A stretch of DNA of 35,438 bases from Bacillus aerolatus (lineage in GTDB: Bacteria > Bacillota > Bacilli > Bacillales > Domibacillaceae). The stretch covers positions 1 through 35,438 of the forward strand of contig NZ_WEIO01000019.1 of assembly GCF_009183655.1 (NCBI RefSeq). Direction: 5' to 3'. The translations under genes and the position numbers were made by a program. How positions within the stretch are numbered: position 1 is the first letter of the stretch; each line of letters begins with the position of its first letter. The notes beneath the pieces were generated by a model. The model was not told where the DNA came from. It did not search any database and worked only from the letters and a program-made list of their open reading frames with translations. This document shows, in pieces, positions 15,627-23,540 of the stretch.

Positions 15627-16037
15627 TTAGTTTTTTGCAAGGGTTACTTGCCAAGAGACGCCATATTTATCTGCAACCCAACCGAACTTTTCACTAAATG
15701 GATAAGCAGCTAATGGCATAAGAACTTCTCCACCTTGAGACAACTTCCCAAACACTTCATCAATTTCTTCCTCTGTATCACACGTCACATACAATGATAT
15801 GGCAGGTGTAAATGTAAACTCATGCTTAATATTGCTGTCTATACACATAAACACTTGTCCCTTTAACGAAAATTCAGCACGCAGCACTGTTCCCTCTTTA
15901 CCCGCTTGATTCGCTCCATAACGCATAATACTAATTATTTCTGACTCTTCAAATAAAGACGTATAAAAGTTCATTGCTTCTTCTGCTTGGCCATCGAACA
16001 TTAAAAACGTAGTAATTTTTTGATTTGAATTCCCCAC
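15627..16037 (-). CDS. VOC-superfamily PhnB-like protein
   Basis: 136 aa with the PhnB-like/3-demethylubiquinone-9 methyltransferase-like VOC fold (PF06983). Seen are ITTFLMFDGQAEEAMNFY at the start, EFSLKGQVFMCIDSN in the middle, and the ending PFSEKFGWVADKYGVSWQV typical of the family. Members are small dimeric proteins, mostly of unknown reaction, and the name PhnB does not imply phosphonate metabolism. Start: GTG at 16037 after AAAGGAGTGAG. It is monocistronic with its own terminator. A broken relative lies at 23324-23488. Confidence 0.88.
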   Translation of the reverse strand: MGNSNQKITTFLMFDGQAEEAMNFYTSLFEESEIISIMRYGANQAGKEGTVLRAEFSLKGQVFMCIDSNIKHEFTFTPAISLYVTCDTEEEIDEVFGKLSQGGEVLMPLAAYPFSEKFGWVADKYGVSWQVTLAKN

Positions 16038-16209
16038 TTAAAACTCACTCCTTTTATCAAATACGAGTACAATGGAAAAGGTCAGCTCGACAAATAATCC
16101 GAACATACATTCCTATATATACATTTTCTCCAAGGAGCTTCACATTGTCAACCGTTATCATTTTATCTTTTTAAATGAAGGCTATTTTCGTAAGCTTTGT
16201 TGCTATTAG

Positions 16210-16350
16210 AAAAGGGTTGGTTTCCACTCCAGGATGCTCGCTTTCCGCGGGGCGGGCGGTGAGCCTCCTCGTCGCTTTGCTCCTGCGGCGTCTCACCTGT
16301 CCCGCTAATCCCGCAGGAGTCTCGCACCTTCCGCTCCAATCAACCCTTTT
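16210..16350. repeat. MITE-like Bacillaceae intergenic repeat
   Basis: A segment of about 141 bp, far more GC-rich than its surroundings, begins AAAAGGGTTG and ends with the inverse CAACCCTTTT (10-bp terminal inverted repeats). Inside are the phrases GCTTTCCGCGGGGCGGGCGG, GAGCCTCCTCG, TCTCACCTGTCCCGCTAATC and CCCGCAGGAGTC. I recognise these as a repeat scattered through intergenic regions of many Bacillaceae. It encodes nothing convincing. It sits alone between the PhnB-like gene and cdaS. Confidence 0.7.
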
Positions 16351-16407
16351 GCTACACTTTTTGTCATAAGAATACACTACAAAAACAACGATCTTTTAGA
16401 AAACAGC

Positions 16408-17031
16408 CTAAAAGAAAGTTGTTCCTGTTGTGATTGGATAAAGGTTTCCACTAAAGGCAAATGAAATTTTGCCTGTTTCCTCAGAAACAACTAGCACAAG
16501 AGCATCACTTCGTTCAGATAAACCTAGCGCCGCTCTATGGCGTGTCCCCAATGTTTGATCACTAGCGGCCGTGTCTGAAAGCGGAAGAACATTTGCCGCA
16601 GAAACGATCTGGTTATTGCTGACCATTACAGCACCGTCGTGAAGTGGATTTCCCGGAAAGAAGATGGATTCCAATAAAGAATGAGTGAGTTCAGCTCTGA
16701 TCAAAACGCCGGGTTGAATCAAAGAGTCAAGAGCATCTTTGCGTTGAATCACAATTAAACCACCGTGTCTTCGAATCGACATATTTTGGACACAGAGCGA
16801 CAATTCTAAATATTTATCCGTAAACGGAGATAAATAACAGTTTAAATAAAAAGTAGCAGCTGTCATTTCAATGTGTACAAATTTTTCTTTAATTTTTTCA
16901 AAATTCCCTAAAAGACAATCACTTTCATCATCCATTGCGTCTAAGTTATTCTGAAGTGCCATTATTACTTGCTGAATATCTTCTTTTAATGTTTGTTTCA
17001 TTGGTGAAAGATCACAATCCCCTTGATTCAC
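16408..17031 (-). CDS. cdaS: Diadenylate cyclase CdaS (sporulation type)
   Basis: A 207-aa enzyme making c-di-AMP from two ATP. The DAC (DisA_N) domain occupies about residues 65-207 with the catalytic motifs DGAVMVSNN and GTRHRAALGLSE. The N-terminal ~60 residues are the helical autoinhibitory part of CdaS, and there is no TM segment as in CdaA nor DNA-binding part as in DisA. Length equals B. subtilis CdaS (YojJ). Start: GTG at 17031 after AAAGGGAGGTG. In B. subtilis cdaS is a forespore (sigma-G) gene; a CATACTC motif at 17084-17090 could be a -10, but the -35 is unconvincing. A second cyclase, cdaA, is at 30509-31342. Confidence 0.92.
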   Translation of the reverse strand: MNQGDCDLSPMKQTLKEDIQQVIMALQNNLDAMDDESDCLLGNFEKIKEKFVHIEMTAATFYLNCYLSPFTDKYLELSLCVQNMSIRRHGGLIVIQRKDALDSLIQPGVLIRAELTHSLLESIFFPGNPLHDGAVMVSNNQIVSAANVLPLSDTAASDQTLGTRHRAALGLSERSDALVLVVSEETGKISFAFSGNLYPITTGTTFF

Positions 17032-17210
17032 AGAAACACCTCCCTTTGATTAACCCCTATATTTACTTTTAGTTTCTCTGCATGAGTATGATTTATTCTA
17101 GTGTTGTCTGTTCCAGTGGGACAAATGTAAAATCTCTTTTAATTGATTCTCAACCTCTTTTATTATCCCTCATATTTTGCGTACCAATCGCACCTATTAT
17201 TAAAATGATA

Positions 17211-17245
17211 AAAACAAAACCCCGTTCTACAAGAACAGGGTTTTT
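17211..17245 (-). terminator. Terminator of the XRE-cupin regulator gene
   Basis: Minus-strand stem AAAACCCTGTTCT / AGAACGGGGTTTT (one G-U pair, short loop) followed by GTTTTTAT. It starts right at the stop codon. Confidence 0.8.
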
Positions 17246-17798
17246 AAGCGGGATAATATATGGTCATACTTAATCGAGTTAATGTTTCTCCTGAATTATG
17301 ATAGGCATGGGGTCTGTCAGACTTAAACCTGATAGAATCACCACTTCTCACTGTATATTCAATGTTATTTACACTGACAGTTAATTCTCCATCAAAAACA
17401 GTTAAAAATTCCTCAGTTCCCTCTCCGTGCGAATCTGCACTAAGAAACCCGCCTTTTTCTATCTCGACTGTATACACTTCGAAGCGTCTATCATCTTGGA
17501 AAGGAAAGTAGGGATACACTCGATATTTTCCGTTATCTTCAGATAATGCTTGAACGTCACTTTTTAAAATAACTTTAGTATCTGGCTGTGGATTATTTAT
17601 TAGAGAAGTAAAAGAGATCTTTAAGCCGTTGGCAATTTTCCAGATCGTTGTAATCGTGGGGCTCGATTCGCCTCTTTCAATTTGACCAATCATTGTTTTA
17701 CTTACTCCAGTCAGCTCTGCGACCTTCTCAAGGCTTAATTTTTTACCTTCTCTCAAGGCTCTTAAGTTTTTTGCAATTATAAGGTTTATTTCCTCCAT
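17244..17798 (-). CDS. XRE-family regulator with C-terminal cupin
   Basis: 184 aa. The N-terminal HTH_3 domain (about residues 8-65) has the recognition region LTGVSKTMIGQIERGESSPT. The C-terminal cupin_2 domain (about 105-180) has the ADSHGEGTEEFLTVFDGEL and HAYHNSGE strands that usually bind a small ligand or metal. Start ATG at 17798 with AGGAAAT upstream. It is divergent from a LysE-family exporter 107 bp away, a common pairing in which the cupin regulator controls the exporter in response to its substrate. Two dyads in the shared intergenic region are candidate operators. Confidence 0.88.
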   Translation of the reverse strand: MEEINLIIAKNLRALREGKKLSLEKVAELTGVSKTMIGQIERGESSPTITTIWKIANGLKISFTSLINNPQPDTKVILKSDVQALSEDNGKYRVYPYFPFQDDRRFEVYTVEIEKGGFLSADSHGEGTEEFLTVFDGELTVSVNNIEYTVRSGDSIRFKSDRPHAYHNSGETLTRLSMTIYYPA

Positions 17799-17815
17799 AA
17801 ATACACTCCCTATTT

Positions 17816-17862
17816 ACAATATAACGTCCATATTGTACGATAAAAAGCAAATCGTTATAACG
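17816..17862. promoter_or_regulatory. Candidate operators between the XRE-cupin and lysE genes
   Basis: Two dyads lie in the 107-bp divergent region: ACAATAT-N7-ATATTGT (17816-17836) and a perfect 10-bp palindrome CGTTATAACG (17853-17862). Related half-site wording (TATAACG) occurs in both. They could let one regulator control both directions. AT-rich palindromes also arise by chance. Confidence 0.5.
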
Positions 17863-17905
17863 TTTATTTTGATCATCATAGCATACAACTTAGAGGAGGG
17901 CCAAT

Positions 17906-18490
17906 ATGCCTTTATTGTCGTTTTTGCTATATGTTTTTGTTACTAGTTTTACTCCAGGTCCTAATAATATTATGGCCATGTTATTTGCTAATAAGTACGG
18001 CTTTAAAAAGACACTTAAGTTTTGTTTAGGGGTAGGAGCAGGTTTCTTTGTCATCATGCTATTATCTAGTTATTTTAATCTTTTGCTTAAAAACTTCATT
18101 CCAAAAATTGAATTTGCTATGACAATCCTAGCTGCAATCTATATGTTGTATTTGGCGATAAAAATAATGGGCAGTAAAAATAATGATAAAGACGATGATG
18201 GGGATAAAAACAACGGATTTTTTACAGGTATGCTTTTACAATTCGTAAACCCGAAAGGTATTTTATACGGCATAACGGCAGTATCAACCTTTATCGTTCC
18301 ATATTACACTTCGAATTTCAGCTTACTCTTTTTTTCATTATTTCTAGCTTTTGTTGGTTTTCTTAGTACGATGAGTTGGAGTGTGTTCGGTTCACTGTTT
18401 CAAAGATTCCTAGCAAAGTATAGAAGTCAGTTTAATATGGTTATGGCTTTATTATTAGTGTATAGTGCCGTATCGATTCTTGTAGAATAA
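17906..18490 (+). CDS. LysE-family translocator
   Basis: A 194-aa, six-TM exporter. The N-terminus TSFTPGPNNIMAMLFANKYG and the central FVNPKGILYGITAVSTF are LysE/RhtB-family signatures. A charged cytoplasmic stretch (NDKDDDGDK) lies between TM3 and TM4. Start: ATG at 17906 after GAGGAGGG. It is divergent from the XRE-cupin regulator and ends before a strong terminator, so it is monocistronic. The exported amino acid or cofactor is unknown. Confidence 0.88.
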   Translation: MPLLSFLLYVFVTSFTPGPNNIMAMLFANKYGFKKTLKFCLGVGAGFFVIMLLSSYFNLLLKNFIPKIEFAMTILAAIYMLYLAIKIMGSKNNDKDDDGDKNNGFFTGMLLQFVNPKGILYGITAVSTFIVPYYTSNFSLLFFSLFLAFVGFLSTMSWSVFGSLFQRFLAKYRSQFNMVMALLLVYSAVSILVE

Positions 18491-18515
18491 AACAAATTTC
18501 TTCTTCAGCTAACTA

Positions 18516-18552
18516 GGGCGGCACATATTGTACTAATATGCGCCGCTCTTTA
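18516..18552 (+). terminator. Terminator of the divergent lysE gene
   Basis: Stem GGGCGGCaCATATT / AATATGcGCCGCTC with a 5-nt loop, then TTTATAT. It lies between convergent genes and may also serve the minus strand. Confidence 0.75.
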
Positions 18553-18607
18553 TATGAAAAGTTTTATTTCTTTTGTTGATAACATTCTGTTGCAATTAAA
18601 ACCGCAT

Positions 18608-18949
18608 TTATGCCTTTTTAACAAATTCAGACTTTAATTTCATCGCTCCAAAACCATCAATTTTGCAATCAATATCATGATCTCCATCAACTAAACGTAT
18701 ACTTTTTACTTTTGTACCTATTTTTACGACTAATGAGCTTCCTTTTACTTTAAGGTCTTTGATTACTGTGACAGAATCACCATCGTTTAAGATATTTCCA
18801 TTTGCATCTTTAACAATCTTTTTATCTTCACTATTTTCAGCTTCTAACTCTAAAGTCCACTCATGACCACATTCCGGGCAAACAAAAAGACTTCCATCTT
18901 CGTAAGTGTATTCTGAATTACATTTTGGGCAATTTGGCAAATCAACCAT
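18608..18949 (-). CDS. PhnA/YjdM-family zinc-ribbon protein
   Basis: 113 aa. An N-terminal zinc ribbon (CPKCNSEY ... CPECGHEW) is followed by the PhnA domain ([23 protein letters not shown], then [19 protein letters not shown]). The family is widespread and was named from an E. coli phosphonate locus, but its true role is not established. Start ATG at 18949 after GGAGGAAATG. It is isolated, with no phosphonate genes nearby. Confidence 0.9.
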   Translation of the reverse strand: MVDLPNCPKCNSEYTYEDGSLFVCPECGHEWTLELEAENSEDKKIVKDANGNILNDGDSVTVIKDLKVKGSSLVVKIGTKVKSIRLVDGDHDIDCKIDGFGAMKLKSEFVKKA

Positions 18950-19054
18950 AACTTCATTTCCTCCATTCGGTATTGTTCATTCTAATATGTAAGAATTATT
19001 TTCAATTTCCTTTTTACAACTTCGTAAGAATAGCCGTTACGAACTTGAAATTCA

Positions 19055-19085
19055 CAAAAAAACATATAGGGGGTTCCCCTATATG
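19055..19085 (-). terminator. Terminator of the nhaC/PqqB-like operon
   Basis: Perfect 10-bp stem CATATAGGGG / CCCCTATATG with a 3-nt loop, followed by seven T's on the minus strand. It lies about 125 nt past the PqqB-like gene. Confidence 0.8.
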
Positions 19086-19209
19086 CTTATATACTGCCAT
19101 AGTCTTCTCATATTGACAAACCTTCCTCCAAGCTTTCCTTGAAGTTCCTTTTCCAAGTATATAGTCTGTTCTGACAGTACAGGAGAATGCAAAATGTTAG
19201 CGATACCCC

Positions 19210-20085
19210 TTACAATATAAATTCCATTCCTTCACGTGCCGCTTTGAAACCTCGTTTGACGAGATCTTTGTATTCAGGACTTTCTGAATTTATTATTGGA
19301 TTTGTATGATTAAAGTGCAAAAAATACACGTCACATTTCTTCTGATCCACCACTTCCTGCAATAAATCCATCGTCTCTTCTATGTATGGATGCGGAATTT
19401 CTTTGTAGTTTCTTCCCAATCGTTTTAATTCATCGGATGAATAAAAAGTAGCATCCAGCAAACAGTAGTCAACATTTGAAGCCATTTCGGCGATGCTGTG
19501 TTCCCAGTCTTCCCACCGATCAATATCCGGAATATATAGCACTTTTTTGTTGGGACCGCTAATGATAAACCCGAATGTCTCTGACAATTCATTTCTATGA
19601 GGCACACTTATAGGCGTGATCTCAAAATCGACATTTAATGTTGGGTGTTGATTTGGCAATAATGGGTGTATCTCAATATTATTCAGTTCAATTAATTGAT
19701 TCCACGGCGCATTTTCTTTTAACATGCGGTGCATCTTTTCACCGGTAAAGACCGGCAGCGATTGAGCGGACATTGCTTCTTTTCCTAGAAAGATTAAACC
19801 TGGATAGTGGCCAATATGCGCATGGGTTAAAAAGATGCCGCTTAACTCCTGCGGTTCATGATGTTCGGCGTTGATCATATTCAACTGATCTTTAAAGTCG
19901 GGTGTCGCGTCAATTAAGTACCACTTCTTCAGTTCAGGTAAAAGAATGCCGAGCGATGCAGCCAATCTTTTTTTGAGTGGGTTCTTTAAGGCATCCTTGC
20001 AGTTAGAACAGAAACAGTTAGGCTGAGGAACTCCCCCATCCTGTGCTGTTCCCAATACTTTGATAATCGTTTCTGATCGTACCAC
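19210..20085 (-). CDS. PqqB-like MBL-fold metallo-hydrolase
   Basis: A 291-aa protein of the metallo-beta-lactamase fold that resembles PqqB. The N-terminus VLGTAQDGGVPQPNC is followed at once by a CxCxxC zinc knuckle (NCFCSNC). The metal site is THAHIGHYPGL, in which the usual aspartate of HxHxDH is glycine. VPHRNE, YIPDIDRW, LLDATFY and FLHFNHTNP follow. None of the other PQQ genes (pqqA, C, D, E) is here, and most Bacillaceae do not make PQQ, so an independent hydrolase or oxygenase role is more likely. Start: GTG at 20085, 6 nt after the nhaC stop, with GGGAG at the junction; the two are one operon. Confidence 0.82.
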   Translation of the reverse strand: MVRSETIIKVLGTAQDGGVPQPNCFCSNCKDALKNPLKKRLAASLGILLPELKKWYLIDATPDFKDQLNMINAEHHEPQELSGIFLTHAHIGHYPGLIFLGKEAMSAQSLPVFTGEKMHRMLKENAPWNQLIELNNIEIHPLLPNQHPTLNVDFEITPISVPHRNELSETFGFIISGPNKKVLYIPDIDRWEDWEHSIAEMASNVDYCLLDATFYSSDELKRLGRNYKEIPHPYIEETMDLLQEVVDQKKCDVYFLHFNHTNPIINSESPEYKDLVKRGFKAAREGMEFIL

Positions 20086-20091
20086 TTGCTT

Positions 20092-21528
20092 TCAGCTCCC
20101 TAATTTGTCCATTGGATTTTCAGATTCATTTGTAATAGGTTCATATTTTGCTATTCCATAGTCTTTTTTCGCGATTGAAATCCCTGTATACCCGTAAAGG
20201 ACATTAATAATTAGCACAAGGTAAGCAAAGAAAATGTAAGGGATAAAAGCAAATGGGCTAACACCCAGTACATCCGCGGCAAAGATAGCAGGAACGCTCC
20301 ATGGAACAAGGTTAATACCTACTGTGCCAGCAGCTTCAACACTTCTAGATAAATTTTTTGTATCGAGTCCGCGCTCTTTATACACATTTAAAAAGGCTCG
20401 CGCTGGCAGGATAATTGCAAGAAATTGCGCGCCGCTCGCAAAGCCAATGACGAGTGAAGAAACAAGTGTGGATAAAATAAGAGATCCTGTGCTGCGAGCT
20501 TTCGTCAGCATCGCACTGATGATCCGTTTAAAAATACCCGTTCCTTCTAAAATCCCGCCGAGTGCAGTCGCAATAATAACCAGTCCAATGGTATTGAGCA
20601 TGGACGTAATACCGCCTCTGCTGAGCAGTGAATCGATCGTTGCATTGCCTGTATCAGCTTGATATCCACTAGTCATCACATTGATCACTTCAGACAAACT
20701 GTTTCCTTGAACAGTCAAAGCAATGACACCGCCCAGCAAACTAACAATGACAAGTGAAGGAACGGCAGGATAGCGCTTTAACATTAAAAAGATCGTAAAG
20801 ACAGGCATTAACAGAAGAAGAGGATGAATGACAAATGTATCTTGTAAACCGGTCATAATCGTTTGAATACCTTCTGCTGCAGCTAAATCTCTCGAGTGGC
20901 CAAATCCAATAAAAAAGAAAATAACTAGTGTAATAAAAAAGGCGGGAATGGTATCCCAAAGCATATGACGGACATGCGAAAATAAGTCTGATTCGACCAT
21001 GGCAGGTGCCACATTCGTCGTATCTGATAGCGGGGAAAGTTTGTCTCCGAAATAAGCACCTGAGATGATTCCGCCGGCAATGACAGCAGGAGAAAACCCC
21101 ATACTTTGGCCAATTGCCATAAACGCCAGGCCAATTGTGGCGATTGACGTAAAAGAACTGCCCAGTGTAATAGCGACAATGCCAGTCGTAAGCACAACAG
21201 TAGGCAAAAAGATTCTCGGATCAATGATACCTAGTCCATAATAAATTAACGCTGGAATAACGCCGCTTACAATCCAAGTGCCGACAATAGTCCCGATAAT
21301 AAAAAGAATAAATACTGCCGGCAGTGCCTTCGAAACACCGCCTGCCATGAAACCTTCTAAATCTTTCCACTTAAATCCAATGATTAATCCAACAATCGCT
21401 GTCGCTGTAATTCCCGCGAACAGTGGTACTAGCATGCCTGCTTTCCAGAAAAAAATAGAAGACGCTGCAGCAGCCATCAAAACAAATAGTGGAAAGACAG
21501 CTAACAACATATTAAGATTTTTTGTCAT
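20092..21528 (-). CDS. nhaC: NhaC-family Na+/H+ antiporter
   Basis: A 478-aa, about 12-TM antiporter. The NhaC signature GDKLSPLSDTTNVAPAMV is exact, and LGSSFTSIATIGLAF and the second-repeat ASGAQFLAIILPAR also fit. The family exchanges Na+ for H+, or malate/lactate in MleN-like members, for pH and sodium homeostasis. I chose ATG at 21528 with GGGGGAG upstream; an adjacent TTG would add one residue. A 28-codon ORF ends at TGATG on this start codon. The PqqB-like gene follows 6 nt after the stop. Confidence 0.9.
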   Translation of the reverse strand: MTKNLNMLLAVFPLFVLMAAAASSIFFWKAGMLVPLFAGITATAIVGLIIGFKWKDLEGFMAGGVSKALPAVFILFIIGTIVGTWIVSGVIPALIYYGLGIIDPRIFLPTVVLTTGIVAITLGSSFTSIATIGLAFMAIGQSMGFSPAVIAGGIISGAYFGDKLSPLSDTTNVAPAMVESDLFSHVRHMLWDTIPAFFITLVIFFFIGFGHSRDLAAAEGIQTIMTGLQDTFVIHPLLLLMPVFTIFLMLKRYPAVPSLVIVSLLGGVIALTVQGNSLSEVINVMTSGYQADTGNATIDSLLSRGGITSMLNTIGLVIIATALGGILEGTGIFKRIISAMLTKARSTGSLILSTLVSSLVIGFASGAQFLAIILPARAFLNVYKERGLDTKNLSRSVEAAGTVGINLVPWSVPAIFAADVLGVSPFAFIPYIFFAYLVLIINVLYGYTGISIAKKDYGIAKYEPITNESENPMDKLGS

Positions 21529-21614
21529 CAACTTTCTCCCCCTGCACCTTTTGCAAGCGGCATACGTAAATCATAAGAAAAACCCGCTCCTAATAATAAC
21601 GCTTTTTTTCCCAA
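21528..21614 (-). CDS. 28-codon ORF coupled to nhaC (leader peptide or gene remnant)
   Basis: TTG at 21614 with a good ribosome site (CGGGAGG) opens a 28-aa frame whose stop TGA overlaps the nhaC ATG (TGATG). The peptide begins MGKKALLLGAGFSYDLRMPLA, which looks like the first strand and nucleotide-binding loop (GAGFS) of a SIR2-like or similar Rossmann-type protein, then runs into the Gly-rich sequence made by the nhaC ribosome site. It could be the truncated start of a lost gene that now couples translation of nhaC. Confidence 0.45.
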   Translation of the reverse strand: MGKKALLLGAGFSYDLRMPLAKGAGGES

Positions 21615-21881
21615 AACATTTTCCTCCCGTTTCTTGCAAATCTTTATTAATACTATACCAATTATAACTCTATTCTGAATATAAAATCTAAATAGATTAA
21701 TTTATTATTCATTTAATTCTTCTTCAACTAACGCGCCACTTATTTAATAATGAAGTGATAATTCATCAAATTTTTAAATCGTACGAGCGTACAGGCAGTC
21801 GAAACGTTGAACAGTTTTATACTCAATTCAACAAAATTATTATATGATAAAGTAAACATTTTGAAAGTGAGCTGAAAGCTT

Positions 21882-21935
21882 ATGATGTGGTCACCACTAT
21901 TTGAAAATGATGTACCTGTAGTTATTCTCCCTTAA
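21882..21935 (+). CDS. Possible 17-aa leader ORF of the DMT exporter
   Basis: ATG ATG TGG ... CCT TAA, encoding MMWSPLFENDVPVVILP. The ribosome site is weak (AAGTGAG). Its TAA falls in the 5' arm of the hairpin just upstream of the exporter's ribosome site, as expected of a regulatory leader ORF. Chance is a real alternative for so short a frame. Confidence 0.35.
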   Translation: MMWSPLFENDVPVVILP

Positions 21936-21998
21936 CGGCAGAGTAGCTGCATCTCCGTTAAGGACAAGAATTGTCTAGAGAAAACGGAGGGTACAAAA
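21930..21998 (+). promoter_or_regulatory. Structured leader of the DMT exporter
   Basis: A perfect 9-bp stem CCTTAACGG (21930-21938) / CCGTTAAGG (21955-21963) lies about 35 nt before the start codon. Its 3' arm region CTCCGTT is also complementary to AACGGAG in the ribosome site, so stem formation and ribosome-site sequestration exclude each other. There is no U-run, so control would be translational. The rest of 21615-21881 has no gene. Confidence 0.45.
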
Positions 21999-22870
21999 TG
22001 AAAAACACCTTATTAGGTTCTTTCTATTTATCACTCGCTGCTAGTATTTGGGGCGGGATGTATGTTGTGGTAAAAGTTGTGGTAGACGTTGTACCACCAC
22101 TTGAATTAGTATGGTTTCGCTATGTAATTGCGATTTTTGCCTTGCTAATTATTGGCGTTATAACAAAACAATCATGGCGGATTGAAAAGCAAGATTGGCT
22201 ATTAATTTTCATTATTGGGCTTATTGGAAATACAATTTCTATCGTAACCCAAGAAGTTGGTACGTTGCTTTCTACTGCACAAATGGGTGCCATTATTACT
22301 TCAACGACACCTGCCTTTATGGTGCTATTTGCGCGCATCATTTTAAAAGAAAAAATTACGTTTAAAAAAGCAATTTCTATTATTTTAGCAACAATCGGTG
22401 TCTATATTATTGTTGGAAATGCCCATATCGATTCATCTCAACAACTTGGCGGCGTAACATTGCTTATTGCAGCGCTGACATGGTCACTTATGTCTGTTCT
22501 TATTAAGCGTGTACCAGAGCAATATTCACAAATTGTCATCACGAGTTATGCTATTCTTGTGGCAATTGCCTTACTAACGCCTTTTACAATTAGTCGATTA
22601 GCTGAGCTCGACTTTCAAGTCATGATGCATCCATCTATTTGGGGCGGTCTTTTATACTTGGGAGTTATTTCAACAGCATGCGGCTTTTTACTGTGGAATC
22701 GTGGACTGCAAATGCTTAACGCTTCAAGCGGCGGATTATTTTTCTTTTTCCAACCTATAGTCGGTACTTTTTTAGGGTGGTTATTACTAGGTGAACAAAT
22801 CGGCATGTCTTTTTGGATAGGTACTATATTCATCTTTATTGGTGTACTATTAGTCATTCGAGAAGAATAA
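21998..22870 (+). CDS. DMT-superfamily (EamA) exporter
   Basis: A 290-aa protein with 10 TM helices in two EamA repeats. Repeat 1 begins LSLAASIWGGMYVVVKV; repeat 2 begins GGVTLLIAALTWSLMSVLIKR. The conserved C-terminal part FFQPIVGTFLGWLLLGEQ is present. Family members export amino acids, nucleosides or other metabolites; the substrate cannot be told. Start: ATG at 21998 after CGGAGGG; an upstream start at 21971 would bury that ribosome site. A strong terminator follows. Confidence 0.88.
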   Translation: MKNTLLGSFYLSLAASIWGGMYVVVKVVVDVVPPLELVWFRYVIAIFALLIIGVITKQSWRIEKQDWLLIFIIGLIGNTISIVTQEVGTLLSTAQMGAIITSTTPAFMVLFARIILKEKITFKKAISIILATIGVYIIVGNAHIDSSQQLGGVTLLIAALTWSLMSVLIKRVPEQYSQIVITSYAILVAIALLTPFTISRLAELDFQVMMHPSIWGGLLYLGVISTACGFLLWNRGLQMLNASSGGLFFFFQPIVGTFLGWLLLGEQIGMSFWIGTIFIFIGVLLVIREE

Positions 22871-22878
22871 GCATCAGG

Positions 22879-22917
22879 AAAAAGCTGATCGGTATTATTT
22901 GTCGATCAGCTTTTTAT
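22879..22917 (+). terminator. Terminator of the DMT exporter
   Basis: Stem AAAAAGCTGATCG / CGATCAGCTTTTT with an 11-nt loop and T-rich tail, 9 nt after the stop codon. Confidence 0.88.
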
Positions 22918-23323
22918 ATAACTAATTCTTCTGCCCTTTAGTTTCATAAATTTAAAGCACCTTATTGTAAATGTAACAATTTTATTAATCGTTAAGATTA
23001 CAAATGTAGCTTTGAAATAAAGTTTGATCATTTTCTGCCTTTCGATGTATTTAATGTTTCTCTCATTATCAATTTGTAAAATAAACAGATTTTATGATCT
23101 TATCTGTTAGAACAATATTGCGATTTGTTAAAAATAAACGATAAAATTTGTTTAGATTACATTGAACACGTCCAAGTTACTATAGGTAATCTAATGTCAT
23201 CAAACCCTAATACATCCCATTAAAATTCTGACCTTTTTTAATCTGAGAACCAAAAAGTGTCACCAAAACAGCCCCTTTAGGTTATCCATGGGGCTATTTT
23301 TTATTCATGAAAAAAATAATGAT
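22918..23323. other. AT-rich gene-free stretch
   Basis: No coding frame with a ribosome site and no RNA gene recognised. The only structure is a stem AGCCCC (23270-23275) / GGGGCT (23290-23295) with T-runs on both strands (ATTTTTTATT on plus, GTTTT on minus), a plausible bidirectional terminator next to the PhnB remnant. Confidence 0.6.
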
Positions 23324-23488
23324 TTATTGTTGACCCTCTGTGTAAATTTGAAAGGTTACACCGAACTTGTCCGTTACAATCCCATAAGCAGGGCTAAAAA
23401 AGGTTTCCTGCAGTGGCATTTTTACTTAGCCGTCTTGCTGCAAGGATTCAAAAATTTGGTTCGATTTTTCGATGTCGTTAATTGTAAT
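23324..23488 (-). pseudogene. C-terminal remnant of a PhnB-like VOC gene
   Basis: Minus-strand translation gives ITINDIEKSNQIFESLQQDG, an in-frame TAA, then VKMPLQETFFSPAYG and IVTDKFGVTFQIYTEGQQ-stop. This is the typical PhnB-like C-terminal half (compare the ending of the gene at 15627-16037). Everything upstream of it is missing. A truncated, stop-containing relic. Confidence 0.82.
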
Positions 23489-23540
23489 CTAAAACAAAGA
23501 ACGTAGTTACTTAAACTACATTTCGGGGTGGTATCTCGTT

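Noticed and set aside
16171-16377. ORFs of 64-68 codons on both strands
   Set aside because: They lie inside the GC-rich intergenic repeat, where stop codons are scarce; no ribosome site.
21529-21660. Ion-sensing riboswitch upstream of nhaC
   Set aside because: No stable competing hairpins or known consensus; the stretch is better explained by a short coupled ORF.
23288-23506. Plus-strand ORF of 72 codons
   Set aside because: It is the antisense shadow of the PhnB relic; the minus strand carries recognisable PhnB sequence.
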